Of a DNA stretch of 64,000 bases, positions 54,603 through 62,520 are shown in pieces. The translations under genes and the position numbers were made by a program. The stretch's first letter is position 1. Every line of letters starts with the position of its first letter. Origin of the DNA: Sphingobacterium sp. GVS05A (GTDB taxonomy: Bacteria; Bacteroidota; Bacteroidia; Sphingobacteriales; Sphingobacteriaceae); assembly GCF_019969845.1 (NCBI RefSeq), contig NZ_JAHXYR010000005.1, forward strand, positions 62,001 through 126,000, in the 5' to 3' direction. The notes below the pieces were generated by a model. The model saw only the letters and a program-made list of their open reading frames with translations. It ran no database searches and was not told the origin of the DNA.

Positions 54603-55613
54603 TTAATCTTCGCCTTTGGGCGGCAATAGGGATCTGATGAATTCACTCGGTGTCAGGCCGGTATGTCGCTTAAAGAAATGACAGAAGCTGGACTGGTCAC
54701 TAAAGCCACATCGGCTGGTGGTGATTTTGATCGATAGACGCTGCTCGAGACAATGTTTGGCTTTTTTCAATCGCTCCTGATTACTGTAATGCGTTATCGG
54801 TACGCCATAGCGCTCCTTGTGAAGATAATTTAGATATTGAGATTCGACGAATAAGCTTTCGGCAATGTGGATGATCAATACCGGCCCGTCAGTTTCGGCG
54901 ATCCGGCTGCTGATCAGCTCCCGTGCCAGACGTACGATCAGATCGGGATGGCGCAATAAGCCCTTTGCTCTGAGCATTTTGTCCTTGATCAAGTAAAGTA
55001 GCTCCTGAATTTTTTTTAGGATACATAATTTCGGGATCAGGGGCTTTTTAAGCAGTTCTGTGCCTAGCTCGCCTAGGATGCGTCGGGTATGCTCCATAGC
55101 CTCAAAATCGAGACTTACGCGATATTGCACATGCTGCTGCCTATTGGCAGCCACAACTTCGTCCAAATAATCAAAGCCTGACAATCCATTCAAATCGAGC
55201 AGCTCCAAGGGTAATGTAAACCCTTGGATATGATACTTGCCTGGCTCAAAATGTAAGGTAATAATCGTAATGGGGGCATAGAAAAATGCACCATGAAAAG
55301 GACGGAGGTGAAACTCTTCCTGAATCTGGGGCTGATGATAATGCACGGGCTGCCGCCCCTCCAAGTGATAAAGTAGGTGGGTTTGCGGGCTTAGGATCTC
55401 AAAACTGATCTGGGTAGAGGCGCTGGCCTCGATGACGTAACTGTAACTCTCGAGATTGCCTGTTTTTAAATATTCTTCATAAATACTGATCTGGTTATTG
55501 CTGAGCAGTCTTGTTCGGCTACCTGGTAGCCGTTGAATAAAGGATTTTGTGAGCGTACTCTTGCTCACAAAATCCATTTCTGCTTCTATCAACTTGAATG
55601 ACTCGGGTGGCAT
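54603..55613 (-). CDS. AraC-family transcriptional regulator
   Basis: A 336-residue protein. The N-terminal ~230 residues form a sensor-like domain with no clear ligand motif. The C-terminal HTH_18 (about 240-330) has I-A-E-S-L-F-V-E-S-Q-Y-L-N-Y-L-H-K as the first HTH and C-G-F-S-D-Q-S-S-F-C-H-F-F-K-R-H-T-G-L-T-P as the second, with the canonical F-x-x-x-F-x-K-R. It is likely to control nearby surface or carbohydrate genes; the SusC/SusD operon is on the other side of a small-gene gap. The helical gene at 55664-56065 is 50 bases upstream on the same strand. Confidence 0.9.
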   Translation of the reverse strand: MPPESFKLIEAEMDFVSKSTLTKSFIQRLPGSRTRLLSNNQISIYEEYLKTGNLESYSYVIEASASTQISFEILSPQTHLLYHLEGRQPVHYHQPQIQEEFHLRPFHGAFFYAPITIITLHFEPGKYHIQGFTLPLELLDLNGLSGFDYLDEVVAANRQQHVQYRVSLDFEAMEHTRRILGELGTELLKKPLIPKLCILKKIQELLYLIKDKMLRAKGLLRHPDLIVRLARELISSRIAETDGPVLIIHIAESLFVESQYLNYLHKERYGVPITHYSNQERLKKAKHCLEQRLSIKITTSRCGFSDQSSFCHFFKRHTGLTPSEFIRSLLPPKGED

Positions 55614-55663
55614 ATAGCTGTTGATTTTGGGGAATTTCCATGTTTGTTTCGGAGAAACACGGA

Positions 55664-56065
55664 CTAGCGGTATGCTGTATTCCGATAAACAATGCGGATA
55701 GAAAAATAACCGGTCGGCAATAAATTGCTTGTGACAGGTGGGGTACTGGATGAATTGTATCGTGATAGGATGATATCCTTGGGTGTATCTTCCTCCTCAT
55801 CGGCCGAACTGCTTTCTTTTTGGAAATCGACCGCTAGATTGTTATTCCAGCTATCGGCAATCCCGATGCTAAGTTCGGTTTTGAGCGCGAGCGACATTGT
55901 ATTCAGATATTGGATCTGGCTGAGGCGGAGATCAAAATAGGCAAGCATAAAGCCGACGAGGTCACTCATGACAAAGTTGATCATAGCAAGACGGTCAGCA
56001 TAAGTGGCGGTCAATACTTCTTCTTGCAGGTCGTTTACACCTGCTTGGTCAAATGTTCTTTTCAT
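55664..56065 (-). CDS. Unknown helical protein (133 residues)
   Basis: Start placed at 56065 (M-K-R-T-F-D-Q-A-G); the earlier in-frame ATG at 56119 adds a hydrophobic stretch that overlaps the neighbouring intergenic region. The N-terminal 75 residues look helical (D-L-Q-E-E-V-L-T-A-T-Y-A-D-R-L-A-M-I-N-F-V-M). The C-terminal third is polar with S-S-A-D-E-E-E-D acid-rich sequence. No family recognised. It is 50 bases upstream of the AraC gene and probably co-transcribed with it. Confidence 0.5.
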   Translation of the reverse strand: MKRTFDQAGVNDLQEEVLTATYADRLAMINFVMSDLVGFMLAYFDLRLSQIQYLNTMSLALKTELSIGIADSWNNNLAVDFQKESSSADEEEDTPKDIILSRYNSSSTPPVTSNLLPTGYFSIRIVYRNTAYR

Positions 56066-56182
56066 ATTTTTGCTGTTAAGTAAAACCACAAATAAATCGG
56101 CTAAAACCACGGAAAACAAGTGTTTCGATCAGAAATGACAGGATTCCGTAAATTTTGACGGAATGTTTCAAATCGAAATAAA

Positions 56183-56212
56183 TTGACAATTAAAGGAAAT
56201 TTTGTAAATTTG
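56183..56212 (+). promoter_or_regulatory. Strong Bacteroidota promoter (-33 TTG, -7 TAAATTTG)
   Basis: TTG at 56183-56185 and TAAATTTG at 56205-56212 are separated by 19 bases, the spacing expected for the phylum's main sigma factor. It points to the LytTR-domain gene starting at 56339, leaving a leader of about 120 bases. Confidence 0.7.
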
Positions 56213-56338
56213 AGGTAAGTGTTTTTTGCAGGGGTGATTCTGGTAAGAGGGGATGTATGGTAGTGTGATGCGATAATACTCCTTAAAACACGTGTTTATT
56301 TGCTTTAAAGCCAATTACCTAACCTATTTGTCATCATT

Positions 56339-57526
56339 ATGCGATCTGGTAAATTAAATAAAAGTAGAAGGTTGTTTTCGTATTTATTAAAAATTCCATC
56401 TCGCCGATGGGGCCGAATATTTTTTTATCCACTTTATATTTTCCTTTGCTTTATCATTGCTTTGATCATAAATCTGGGTTCCGCTGGTAGCAAGCTGGTG
56501 GACCGTGTCCAAAACAAGCGCTTTATGGCTGTATGGATCGGTACGGTTTTGCTTCTGCTGTTCTACGCTATGCTGATCAGCTATATGCATACAGCCTTGG
56601 TGGCTCGGCAGCGGTTCAGTAGGAATGCCAAGCTGAATTTTATGATTTATCTGCTCTGCTCATCCTGTGTTGTCCTCGCTATTCACGGGGTTGTACTGGA
56701 AGTATTGCTACCTGACAGGCCGGGATTAATCTTGCTTTCGCGATGGTATCTGACGACTGATTTTTGGTTTTTCTTTCCGATCGTGGCCGCGTATATACTG
56801 TTTGTGCATCGGTTTCCAAAATGGGTATTGCTGGACTGGCAATCTTTTGGTCGGGTGACGATTCATCTAACGGAGTCGAAACCTCAGCTCGATGGACATC
56901 CAGCGCCACTTTTATTAGAGATTGGAACCGGAACTTGTGAAAATCAAGATGCCTGTGAGCATGCGAATGTTCAGCTGGAAAAGAGCCCAAGGCAGCTCTC
57001 TTGGGATAATGTCCAGACGACAGAGATGGATCTCTCGTCTTTGACAAAAGCAGAATCCCAGGCTACGCTGCTCAGTCTATGGCAGCGCGATCGGGATCGC
57101 CTGGCACTGATGGTATACCTCTTGCGCAAATGGGAGGGTGAAGCGCTGATAGATAGTAATACGATAAAATGCCTGCACGCTGTGATCATCTATAAAGAAC
57201 AGCGTACGGCGGATGTGTATATGCATGATGGCAAATTCTGCCGGATAGACGTGACCACCAAAGAGCTTCAGGAAAATCCCTGGCTGGTAAAAATACGGGC
57301 GCGGGTGTATGTCAATATGTTGTATTTTCGGGTGCCGGTAAACCGGCCTAATAAGTTGGAACTCAATGCTGAGATAAAGGAGAAACTAGAACGATGGTTG
57401 CCGGAGGACAAACTCAAAAGGTTGATCACGCCCTCCCGTGACCTCAGCAAAAACTTAAAAGATTTTTGGGGAATATTAAAATCGCTGGATGAAACAAAAT
57501 TGGAGGAAGAGTTTAATCTGGCTTAA
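56339..57526 (+). CDS. Membrane-anchored LytTR-domain protein
   Basis: A 395-residue protein with four membrane helices in the first 165 residues and a cytoplasmic region ending in a LytTR-like DNA-binding domain (about 268-345). The domain is seen as I-I-Y-K-E-Q-R-T-A-D-V-Y-M-H-D-G-K followed by W-L-V-K-I-R-A-R-V-Y-V-N-M-L-Y-F. There is no receiver or kinase domain, so signal input must be through the membrane part or the linker. Proteins of this plan could regulate transcription from the membrane. A clean promoter precedes it and a small HTH gene follows with only 1 base between. Confidence 0.75.
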   Translation: MRSGKLNKSRRLFSYLLKIPSRRWGRIFFYPLYIFLCFIIALIINLGSAGSKLVDRVQNKRFMAVWIGTVLLLLFYAMLISYMHTALVARQRFSRNAKLNFMIYLLCSSCVVLAIHGVVLEVLLPDRPGLILLSRWYLTTDFWFFFPIVAAYILFVHRFPKWVLLDWQSFGRVTIHLTESKPQLDGHPAPLLLEIGTGTCENQDACEHANVQLEKSPRQLSWDNVQTTEMDLSSLTKAESQATLLSLWQRDRDRLALMVYLLRKWEGEALIDSNTIKCLHAVIIYKEQRTADVYMHDGKFCRIDVTTKELQENPWLVKIRARVYVNMLYFRVPVNRPNKLELNAEIKEKLERWLPEDKLKRLITPSRDLSKNLKDFWGILKSLDETKLEEEFNLA

Positions 57527-57527
57527 A

Positions 57528-57935
57528 ATGGATGTATTGTTTAACGCTGTGGTGATGGGGCCCCTGCACAATGCCCATTGTGCGAAGCGGCTCGTTTCGG
57601 CGACCAGCATGTCTAATTGCATGGTTATGTTAAATTTAATGAACCGCATATGTGACCTTTTGGAGGTCATATCTTCTTTGCTGCAAGCGATCTTGAAGTA
57701 TATAACAGAGGAAATGAATAAAGTTCCGGCAGGAACAGTGGAGATACCTGCCGAATTGGAACATATGCTTGATATCGCTCATGTACTCGATAAATTGGGT
57801 ATTTCTGAATCAAAGTATTATCGGCTGGTCCGCGAGGGAAAGCTCCGTCCGAGGAAGCTCGGCAAACGGCATTATTACTACCCATCAGACCTGCACCAGC
57901 AGCTTGAAGAGAGTAGGCGGAAGGGGCGGATTTGA
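57528..57935 (+). CDS. Small HTH protein (excisionase/MerR-like)
   Basis: The C-terminal ~55 residues form a winged or MerR-type HTH: L-D-I-A-H-V-L-D-K-L-G-I-S-E-S-K-Y-Y-R-L-V-R-E-G-K-L-R-P-R-K-L-G-type sequence ending in a basic tail. The upstream 80 residues include a coiled, hydrophobic helix. The start at 57528 is one base after the LytTR stop (57526) and is the first ATG outside that gene; later ATGs at M-L-N-L-M-N are possible. It is likely co-transcribed with the LytTR protein and may bind DNA with it. A terminator follows. Confidence 0.7.
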   Translation: MDVLFNAVVMGPLHNAHCAKRLVSATSMSNCMVMLNLMNRICDLLEVISSLLQAILKYITEEMNKVPAGTVEIPAELEHMLDIAHVLDKLGISESKYYRLVREGKLRPRKLGKRHYYYPSDLHQQLEESRRKGRI

Positions 57936-57948
57936 CTTGTTTTCTAGG

Positions 57949-57971
57949 GGGAGCCATTCGGCTCCCTTTTT
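57949..57971 (+). terminator. Rho-independent terminator
   Basis: GGGAGCC (57949-57955) pairs with GGCTCCC (57960-57966), loop of 4, followed by TTTTT (57967-57971). It closes the LytTR/HTH transcription unit. Confidence 0.9.
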
Positions 57972-58073
57972 AGTATTGGGCATTTTGCCAATGCAGGTTT
58001 ATAAAATATATTTTTATTTTTTCAATCGCAGGGTTATGTGCTGGATTTACCGGCACATTCCTGCCGATATCCA

Positions 58074-58262
58074 GCTCGCCTTCGAGAGCGCTTCGGCTCT
58101 CGTTTGGCTCCGCTTCGGGACAGCTTCGGCCCATGCTCGGGTCTCCTTCGGGTGGGCTTCGGGAGCTCTTCGGCTCGGCTTCGACTTCCAGCCGAACAGT
58201 ACCCGAACAGCAGCCGAGGCGGAGCCGAACCTGTCTGCACCCCGAGTCGAGCAGGGCCCGAA
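58074..58262. repeat. GC-rich quasi-palindrome of CTTCGG / CCGAA motifs
   Basis: About 190 bases far richer in G+C than the surroundings. The left half carries CTTCGG six times and the right half CCGAA or CCGAG repeatedly. Together they form a large imperfect palindrome with many UUCG-loop hairpins, for example CGAGAGC / GCTCTCG around GCTTCG near 58083-58103. All six frames are open because stops are rare in such sequence, so the overlapping open frames are not genes. The rest of 57972-58548 (A+T-rich) shows no gene. Confidence 0.65.
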
Positions 58263-58548
58263 GGGTAGCCAATAATTACCCCAATAGTAGCCGGGCCACC
58301 GACCTCGTGGGATGGTAAATTCCAGGTCTTTCCTAATGCCAAATTCCCTGAATGGCTGCGCCAATCTCCTATCAAACTCTCAATCTATTGCTGTAATCTG
58401 ACAGGCAATGACAGTGCTCCCAATCATATAAAATCAATCCCTGTACTTCTTCGTTTAAGGCCAAAAGTCCCCTTAATTTAGCTCTTGCTAGCAAAATAAA
58501 GACTGCTCATGACAGTCGTAATTATTTATAAATCAAACATGTATAATC

Positions 58549-59193
58549 ATGGCAAGATTCTTAAAAGGTATACACGGGGCCTACTCTGGGAAAGTGGGAA
58601 GTGTAATAGGAAGCAGTTGGCGAGGAGTGGATTATGTACGCTCACTCTCCAAGATCTCAAACAAAAAAGCAAGTGAAGGACAGATTGCCCAACGGGCTAA
58701 ATTTGCAATGGCGGTAGCCTTTCTGTCGCCGATCATGGATCTGCTCAACCTGGGCTATTCGGACAAGCTGCAGGGCAAAGCAACGGGTTATAACAAGGCG
58801 CTGCAATATCTGATGAACAATGGCGGCGTGACAGGTACTTACCCAACACTGGAAATCGATTATTCAAAGATCGTTATTGCCAAAGGCTCATTGTCCAATC
58901 TGATGGCGCCCGAATGGTCAGAACCTTTTCCGCAGGAGATCGCGCTGACCTGGGCACCCGAGCTCAACAAATACAACTCCTTTGCTGATGATTCGGTCAT
59001 CCTGTTGATGTACAACAAGAACAAGAATTTCTTCAGTATCCTGGAGTCTTCGACCAGGGCGGCAGCGAATCTGAGTTTCACGCTACCGGCAAGCTACGCG
59101 GGTGATGTACTCGAAGGCTGGGTCTTTACAGGCCATCGCGATGGTGTCAAGACTTCACCGAGTTTCCACCTGGGCGAACTGACCATTAGCTAA
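58549..59193 (+). CDS. DUF6266 family protein
   Basis: A 214-residue protein of the DUF6266 type, seen in A-R-F-L-K-G-I-H-G-A-Y-S-G-K-V-G-S-V-I-G-S at the start and in the beta-rich C-terminal half (L-E-G-W-V-F-T-G-H-R-D). Members are found in Bacteroidota near phage-like or prophage-derived cassettes, and the architecture suggests a self-assembling beta-sandwich structural protein. No signal peptide. It starts the four-gene cassette ending at 60357; the next gene begins one base after its stop. Function is not established. Confidence 0.8.
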   Translation: MARFLKGIHGAYSGKVGSVIGSSWRGVDYVRSLSKISNKKASEGQIAQRAKFAMAVAFLSPIMDLLNLGYSDKLQGKATGYNKALQYLMNNGGVTGTYPTLEIDYSKIVIAKGSLSNLMAPEWSEPFPQEIALTWAPELNKYNSFADDSVILLMYNKNKNFFSILESSTRAAANLSFTLPASYAGDVLEGWVFTGHRDGVKTSPSFHLGELTIS

Positions 59194-59194
59194 C

Positions 59195-59599
59195 ATGGCT
59201 GTCCAACACACCCTGCTGCTCCAACGAAAGTATGGAGCACAGGGAACCAATGGAACCGTCAGCTATCAGGGGGAGCCTATCTGCCATACGATTGAATTGC
59301 CAGATCTTAGCAACCTCCCTCGGATCAGCTGTATTCCTGTCGGTCGGTACAGGCTGGAAAAGCGGCGTTACCCGAAACATGGCGAACAGATCGGTATCCC
59401 CAATGTGCTGGGCCGTGAAGCAATACTGATCCATGCAGCGAACAATGCGCTGAAAGAACTGCATGGCTGTATCGCACCGGTGACGACCTTAACAGGTGAA
59501 GGTACTGGTGATTACAGTGGTAAGGCCTTGGCAAAGCTCAAAGCGCTGGTGTATAGCCTGTGGGATATGGGGGATGAGGTGTATTTGAATATTCGATAA
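59195..59599 (+). CDS. DUF5675 family protein
   Basis: A 134-residue protein with the DUF5675 markers: an opening of L-L-Q-R-K-Y-G-A-Q-G-T-N-G, then I-E-L-P-D and I-P-V-G-R-Y-R-L, and a later I-L-I-H-A-A-N-N-A-L-K-E-L-H-G-C-I-A-P. The conserved histidine and cysteine near residues 86-97 suggest a catalytic pair of the L,D-transpeptidase/hydrolase kind. Members sit in phage and prophage lysis regions. It is one base after the DUF6266 stop and probably in the same unit. Exact activity is unknown. Confidence 0.8.
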   Translation: MAVQHTLLLQRKYGAQGTNGTVSYQGEPICHTIELPDLSNLPRISCIPVGRYRLEKRRYPKHGEQIGIPNVLGREAILIHAANNALKELHGCIAPVTTLTGEGTGDYSGKALAKLKALVYSLWDMGDEVYLNIR

Positions 59600-59649
59600 A
59601 TGAAGGGCCTGAATAGATCATTGCATTCTTTGATGTCATCTTTATAGTT

Positions 59650-59708
59650 ATCTGGCTATATGAATCAAACTCGCTGCGCTCAGACAGTGATTCATATTTA
59701 CGCCAGAT
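59650..59708. repeat. Two-block inverted repeat
   Basis: ATCTGGC (59650-59656) with GCCAGAT (59702-59708), and ATATGAATCA (59658-59667) with TGATTCATAT (59688-59697), form a long stem around a 20-base loop. It lies 50 bases after the DUF5675 stop; it may terminate transcription or be a recombination site. Confidence 0.6.
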
Positions 59709-59729
59709 CCCGTCAAAGCTTGACAGTCA

Positions 59730-59800
59730 GAACGCTACATTTTCTATTCTTGGCCCTTCATATTTATCGAAGCTGTTGTTGGGTGGATTGAAGTCGGAAT
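59730..59800 (+). repeat. 71-bp direct repeat, copy A
   Basis: Identical to 59867-59937 except for one base (C versus T, ninth position). The spacing start to start is 137 bases. The repeat contains no gene. Copy B ends 14 bases before the small membrane gene at 59952, so copy B may carry regulatory sequence for it. Confidence 0.85.
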
Positions 59801-59866
59801 GCTAGGCTTTGAATTCTTTGTCCTCTCATATTGTTCGAATAAAGAGTGGGATGAGGGGATGGGTGA

Positions 59867-59937
59867 GAACGCTATATTTTCTATTCTTGGCCCTTCATAT
59901 TTATCGAAGCTGTTGTTGGGTGGATTGAAGTCGGAAT
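59867..59937 (+). repeat. 71-bp direct repeat, copy B
   Basis: See 59730-59800. The 66 bases between the copies are unrelated. A tandem duplication with a unique spacer is implied. Confidence 0.85.
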
Positions 59938-59951
59938 AAAACTAATATGTT

Positions 59952-60188
59952 ATGAAAAAAATCTTAAATAAAATCGGACAGGTACTGCAGGTGGTCCTGC
60001 TGGCGCCTGTCAAACTACCGGGAAAGGCGGGGAATATATTAAAGTACATTGCGCTGGGACTGGGAATACTGGAAACGGTCTTGGAAGAGGATAAGCCGCC
60101 GCCTGAAAGTGTTGATCAGCCAGATGGCAATGCTGATCCAGGCGATAGGGCTATGGAGGAAAGGAGTGAGGCCGATGAAAATCAATGA
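59952..60188 (+). CDS. Small membrane protein (holin-like)
   Basis: A 78-residue protein: a short basic start (M-K-K-I-L-N-K-I-G), one hydrophobic helix (V-L-Q-V-V-L-L-A-P-V), a glycine-rich helix (I-L-K-Y-I-A-L-G-L-G-I-L), then a long acidic tail rich in D, E and P (residues 48-78). Size and layout are holin-like. It overlaps the next gene by 14 bases. Together with DUF6266 and DUF5675 it suggests a small phage-derived lysis or envelope module. Confidence 0.65.
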   Translation: MKKILNKIGQVLQVVLLAPVKLPGKAGNILKYIALGLGILETVLEEDKPPPESVDQPDGNADPGDRAMEERSEADENQ

Positions 60189-60357
60189 TATGCGTATCTC
60201 TGCGATTGGCGGTACCATATGCTCGATCTGGGCAAGCTTCTCCTTGGGAGATGTGTTGCAGACGGTGCTGACTGCTGCACTTGGTACCATCGTTAGCTTT
60301 GCTACAAGCAGGCTCCTGGGATGCTGGAATAAAAAGGCTGGGAATAAGAAACTTTAA
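60175..60357 (+). CDS. Tiny membrane protein, partner of the holin-like gene
   Basis: A 60-residue protein from ATG 60175, within the tail of the preceding gene and in another frame. It has a central hydrophobic segment (I-S-A-I-G-G-T-I-C-S-I-W-A-S-F) and a second helix with T-A-A-L-G-T-I-V-S-F-A-T, then a basic tail. The overlapping start and shared orientation suggest a two-component membrane pair such as holin/spanin-like genes. The frame is open further upstream, but that is the shadow of the neighbour. Confidence 0.55.
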   Translation: MKINDMRISAIGGTICSIWASFSLGDVLQTVLTAALGTIVSFATSRLLGCWNKKAGNKKL

Positions 60358-60389
60358 GTAGTATGGGAGGGCTGGATTAGTTTTAATTG

Positions 60390-60420
60390 AAAGGTCGGGA
60401 TTAAAGGTCTCGACCTTTTT
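60390..60420 (+). terminator. Terminator after the phage-like cassette
   Basis: AAAGGTCG (60390-60397) pairs with CGACCTTT (60411-60418), followed by TT and A+T-rich sequence, 33 bases after the last stop codon of the cassette. Confidence 0.8.
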
Positions 60421-60490
60421 CATTGCCGTAGTATTGTTTCCTGGCCTTGGTTGTGGATCTCCGCCAATTACGCTGTTTATTGATTAATAA

Positions 60491-60521
60491 TTCGATTTAG
60501 TTGCTTGTTTTCTTATATTTG
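60491..60521 (+). promoter_or_regulatory. Promoter for the GH2 gene (-7 TATATTTG)
   Basis: TATATTTG at 60514-60521 matches TAnnTTTG. TTCG at 60491-60494 lies 19 bases upstream as a weak -33 element. The GH2 start codon is 36 bases downstream. Confidence 0.55.
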
Positions 60522-60557
60522 AGTGATAAACCAACCTTTGCTTATAACTGAATTGAA

Positions 60558-62435
60558 ATGATGAACCGAATGAAATGTCGACTGATAATCCTACTCATGG
60601 CGTGCTTAGCACTTGAAGTGGCAAAAGCGCAATCCCTAGATGATTTTACACTACCCACCCCCTGGACGGGCGAGGCATTAAAAGCCGAGACACCGCTGCC
60701 GGAATATCCTCGCCCGCAAATGCAACGTAGCGAATGGCAAAATCTCAACGGACGATGGGATTACATGGGTGGCAGTTCGCTGCCGGATCCGCGTCAAGCT
60801 GGCGCTCCACCGACATTTCCGAAAAAAGCCGAATCCATCCGTGTGCCTTTTGCTCCCGAGTCGGAACTCTCCGGAATTGCCCGGAGCGGGGAGAAATTTC
60901 TCTGGTACAGACGCGCTCTTAACATTCCATCCGCATGGAAGGGTAAACGTATTTTATTGCATTTCGGTGCGGTAGATCAATATGCTGTGATCTTTGTTAA
61001 CGGTAAAAAGGTAGGTGACCATATAGGTGGATACCATGCTTTTAGCCTGGATATTTCAGATTTTCTAAAGGCGGGCGACAATACCCTTGTCGTGGGAGCC
61101 TACGACGCAAATGATGGTAAAACAGCATCTGGAAAGAATGGCGATAAAGGGGATTATACATTTAGCTCCGGCATCTGGCAAACAGTCTGGATAGAACCTG
61201 TACAGCAAAAGTACATCAGCCAGCTAAAACTGATCCCTGAGCTGAAAAATAACCGCTTGCAGCTAACGGCGCTCACTCAAGGCAGAGACCTCACAGTGGT
61301 TGCCACCGCACATGCGGATAACAAGCTGGTGGCGACAGCGACAGGAACGGATCACAACGCATTTTACCTCGATATCAGCAATCCACATCGATGGAGCCCT
61401 GATGATCCATTTCTCTATCAGCTGAAAGTGGAACTTAAAGATAAAGAGGGGCGTACAGTGGATCAGGTAGACTCTTACTTCGCGATGCGCTCAATCAGTA
61501 TCGGCAAGGTGGACGGCATCAATAGAACCTTGTTAAATGGCAAATTTCAATTTCAGATCGGCGTGCTTGATCAAGGCTATTGGCCTGATGGCATTTTTAC
61601 GGCGCCGACCGAAGCGGCTTTGCTCTACGATATCGAACTGGCGAAAAAGGCTGGGTTTAACGTCATCCGTAAACATATCAAAGTGGAGCCCATGCGCTGG
61701 TACTATCACTGTGACCGGCTTGGCTTAATGGTCTGGCAGGATATGCCCAACCTGTGGTATCCGGACGATACGGATTCGGTAGCGGTACGTAAACAGTTTC
61801 GGACCGAACTGCGGCAAATGATGGATCAGCTGCTGAGTGTTCCCTCGATCGTCACATGGGTACCTTTCAATGAAAACTGGGGGGCATTTGAGGTAGCAGA
61901 TATAACCAAATGGACAAAAGCATATGATCCTACGCGCTTAGTAAACGGCAATTCGGGATATAATTACGCACCTGGATATCGGCCTGCGCAGGGTGACCCC
62001 GGGAATGGCGACTTTGTGGACAGGCACCACTATGGAAAGATGGAAGATAAAGCCTTTCCGCAGCCGGACGAAAATCGGGCCGCATCGTTGGGCGAATTCG
62101 GAGGAAAGGGTCTTTTTGTGCGCGACCATATGTGGCCCGTGGCAAATAACGCTTACGAGATCCTCATCAATAGGGATATACTCTCGGATACGTACGTCTA
62201 CCTGCTCAATGAGATTGAACAGCGTATGTTGTACAGCGGTTTAAGCTGTGCGATCTTTACACAAACTTCAGATGTGGAGCATGAAATCAATGGGTTGGTG
62301 ACCTATGATCGGCAGGTGGAAAAGTTCGACATGAAGAAAGTGAACGGGATAAATCAAGCAATCATCCACAACAGCGAAAGAATAGGCAAAAAGAAAAAGA
62401 TCAGTTCAATTTCAAGGCTGTATCCGGTGGAGTAG
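60558..62435 (+). CDS. GH2-family glycoside hydrolase (beta-galactosidase/glucuronidase-like), exported
   Basis: A 625-residue enzyme with a signal peptide (L-A-L-E-V-A-K-A-Q, cleaved about residue 25), a sugar-binding jelly roll (about 50-220; W-Q-N-L-N-G-R-W-D-Y start), an immunoglobulin-like domain, and a TIM barrel. The acid/base E439 lies in P-F-N-E-N-W-G and the nucleophile E513 in L-G-E-F-G-G. The family removes beta-linked galactose, glucuronic acid or mannose; the exact sugar is not readable. It is monocistronic, with its own promoter and a 15-bp terminator stem shared with the convergent alcohol dehydrogenase gene. Confidence 0.92.
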   Translation: MMNRMKCRLIILLMACLALEVAKAQSLDDFTLPTPWTGEALKAETPLPEYPRPQMQRSEWQNLNGRWDYMGGSSLPDPRQAGAPPTFPKKAESIRVPFAPESELSGIARSGEKFLWYRRALNIPSAWKGKRILLHFGAVDQYAVIFVNGKKVGDHIGGYHAFSLDISDFLKAGDNTLVVGAYDANDGKTASGKNGDKGDYTFSSGIWQTVWIEPVQQKYISQLKLIPELKNNRLQLTALTQGRDLTVVATAHADNKLVATATGTDHNAFYLDISNPHRWSPDDPFLYQLKVELKDKEGRTVDQVDSYFAMRSISIGKVDGINRTLLNGKFQFQIGVLDQGYWPDGIFTAPTEAALLYDIELAKKAGFNVIRKHIKVEPMRWYYHCDRLGLMVWQDMPNLWYPDDTDSVAVRKQFRTELRQMMDQLLSVPSIVTWVPFNENWGAFEVADITKWTKAYDPTRLVNGNSGYNYAPGYRPAQGDPGNGDFVDRHHYGKMEDKAFPQPDENRAASLGEFGGKGLFVRDHMWPVANNAYEILINRDILSDTYVYLLNEIEQRMLYSGLSCAIFTQTSDVEHEINGLVTYDRQVEKFDMKKVNGINQAIIHNSERIGKKKKISSISRLYPVE

Positions 62436-62467
62436 CTGTAGCCCAGTCCTGGGTAGCTCCTGTATAT

Positions 62468-62506
62468 ATAAGCTGAGCGCACGATGTTGTAGTGCGCTCA
62501 GCTTAT
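62468..62506. terminator. Bidirectional terminator, 15-bp perfect stem
   Basis: ATAAGCTGAGCGCAC (62468-62482) pairs perfectly with 62492-62506 around a 9-base loop. It separates the convergent GH2 and alcohol dehydrogenase genes. Confidence 0.88.
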
Positions 62507-62520
62507 CAACTCAGCATGCG

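Noticed and set aside
57667..57957. - strand frame of 96 codons under the HTH gene
   Set aside because: It is the complement of the HTH gene at 57528-57935 and of its terminator; no independent signals.
58034..58375. Several overlapping open frames of 60-110 codons on both strands in the GC-rich segment
   Set aside because: They arise because the CTTCGG/CCGAA sequence lacks stop codons in every frame; residues are arginine-, serine- and proline-rich with no family pattern and no start signals.
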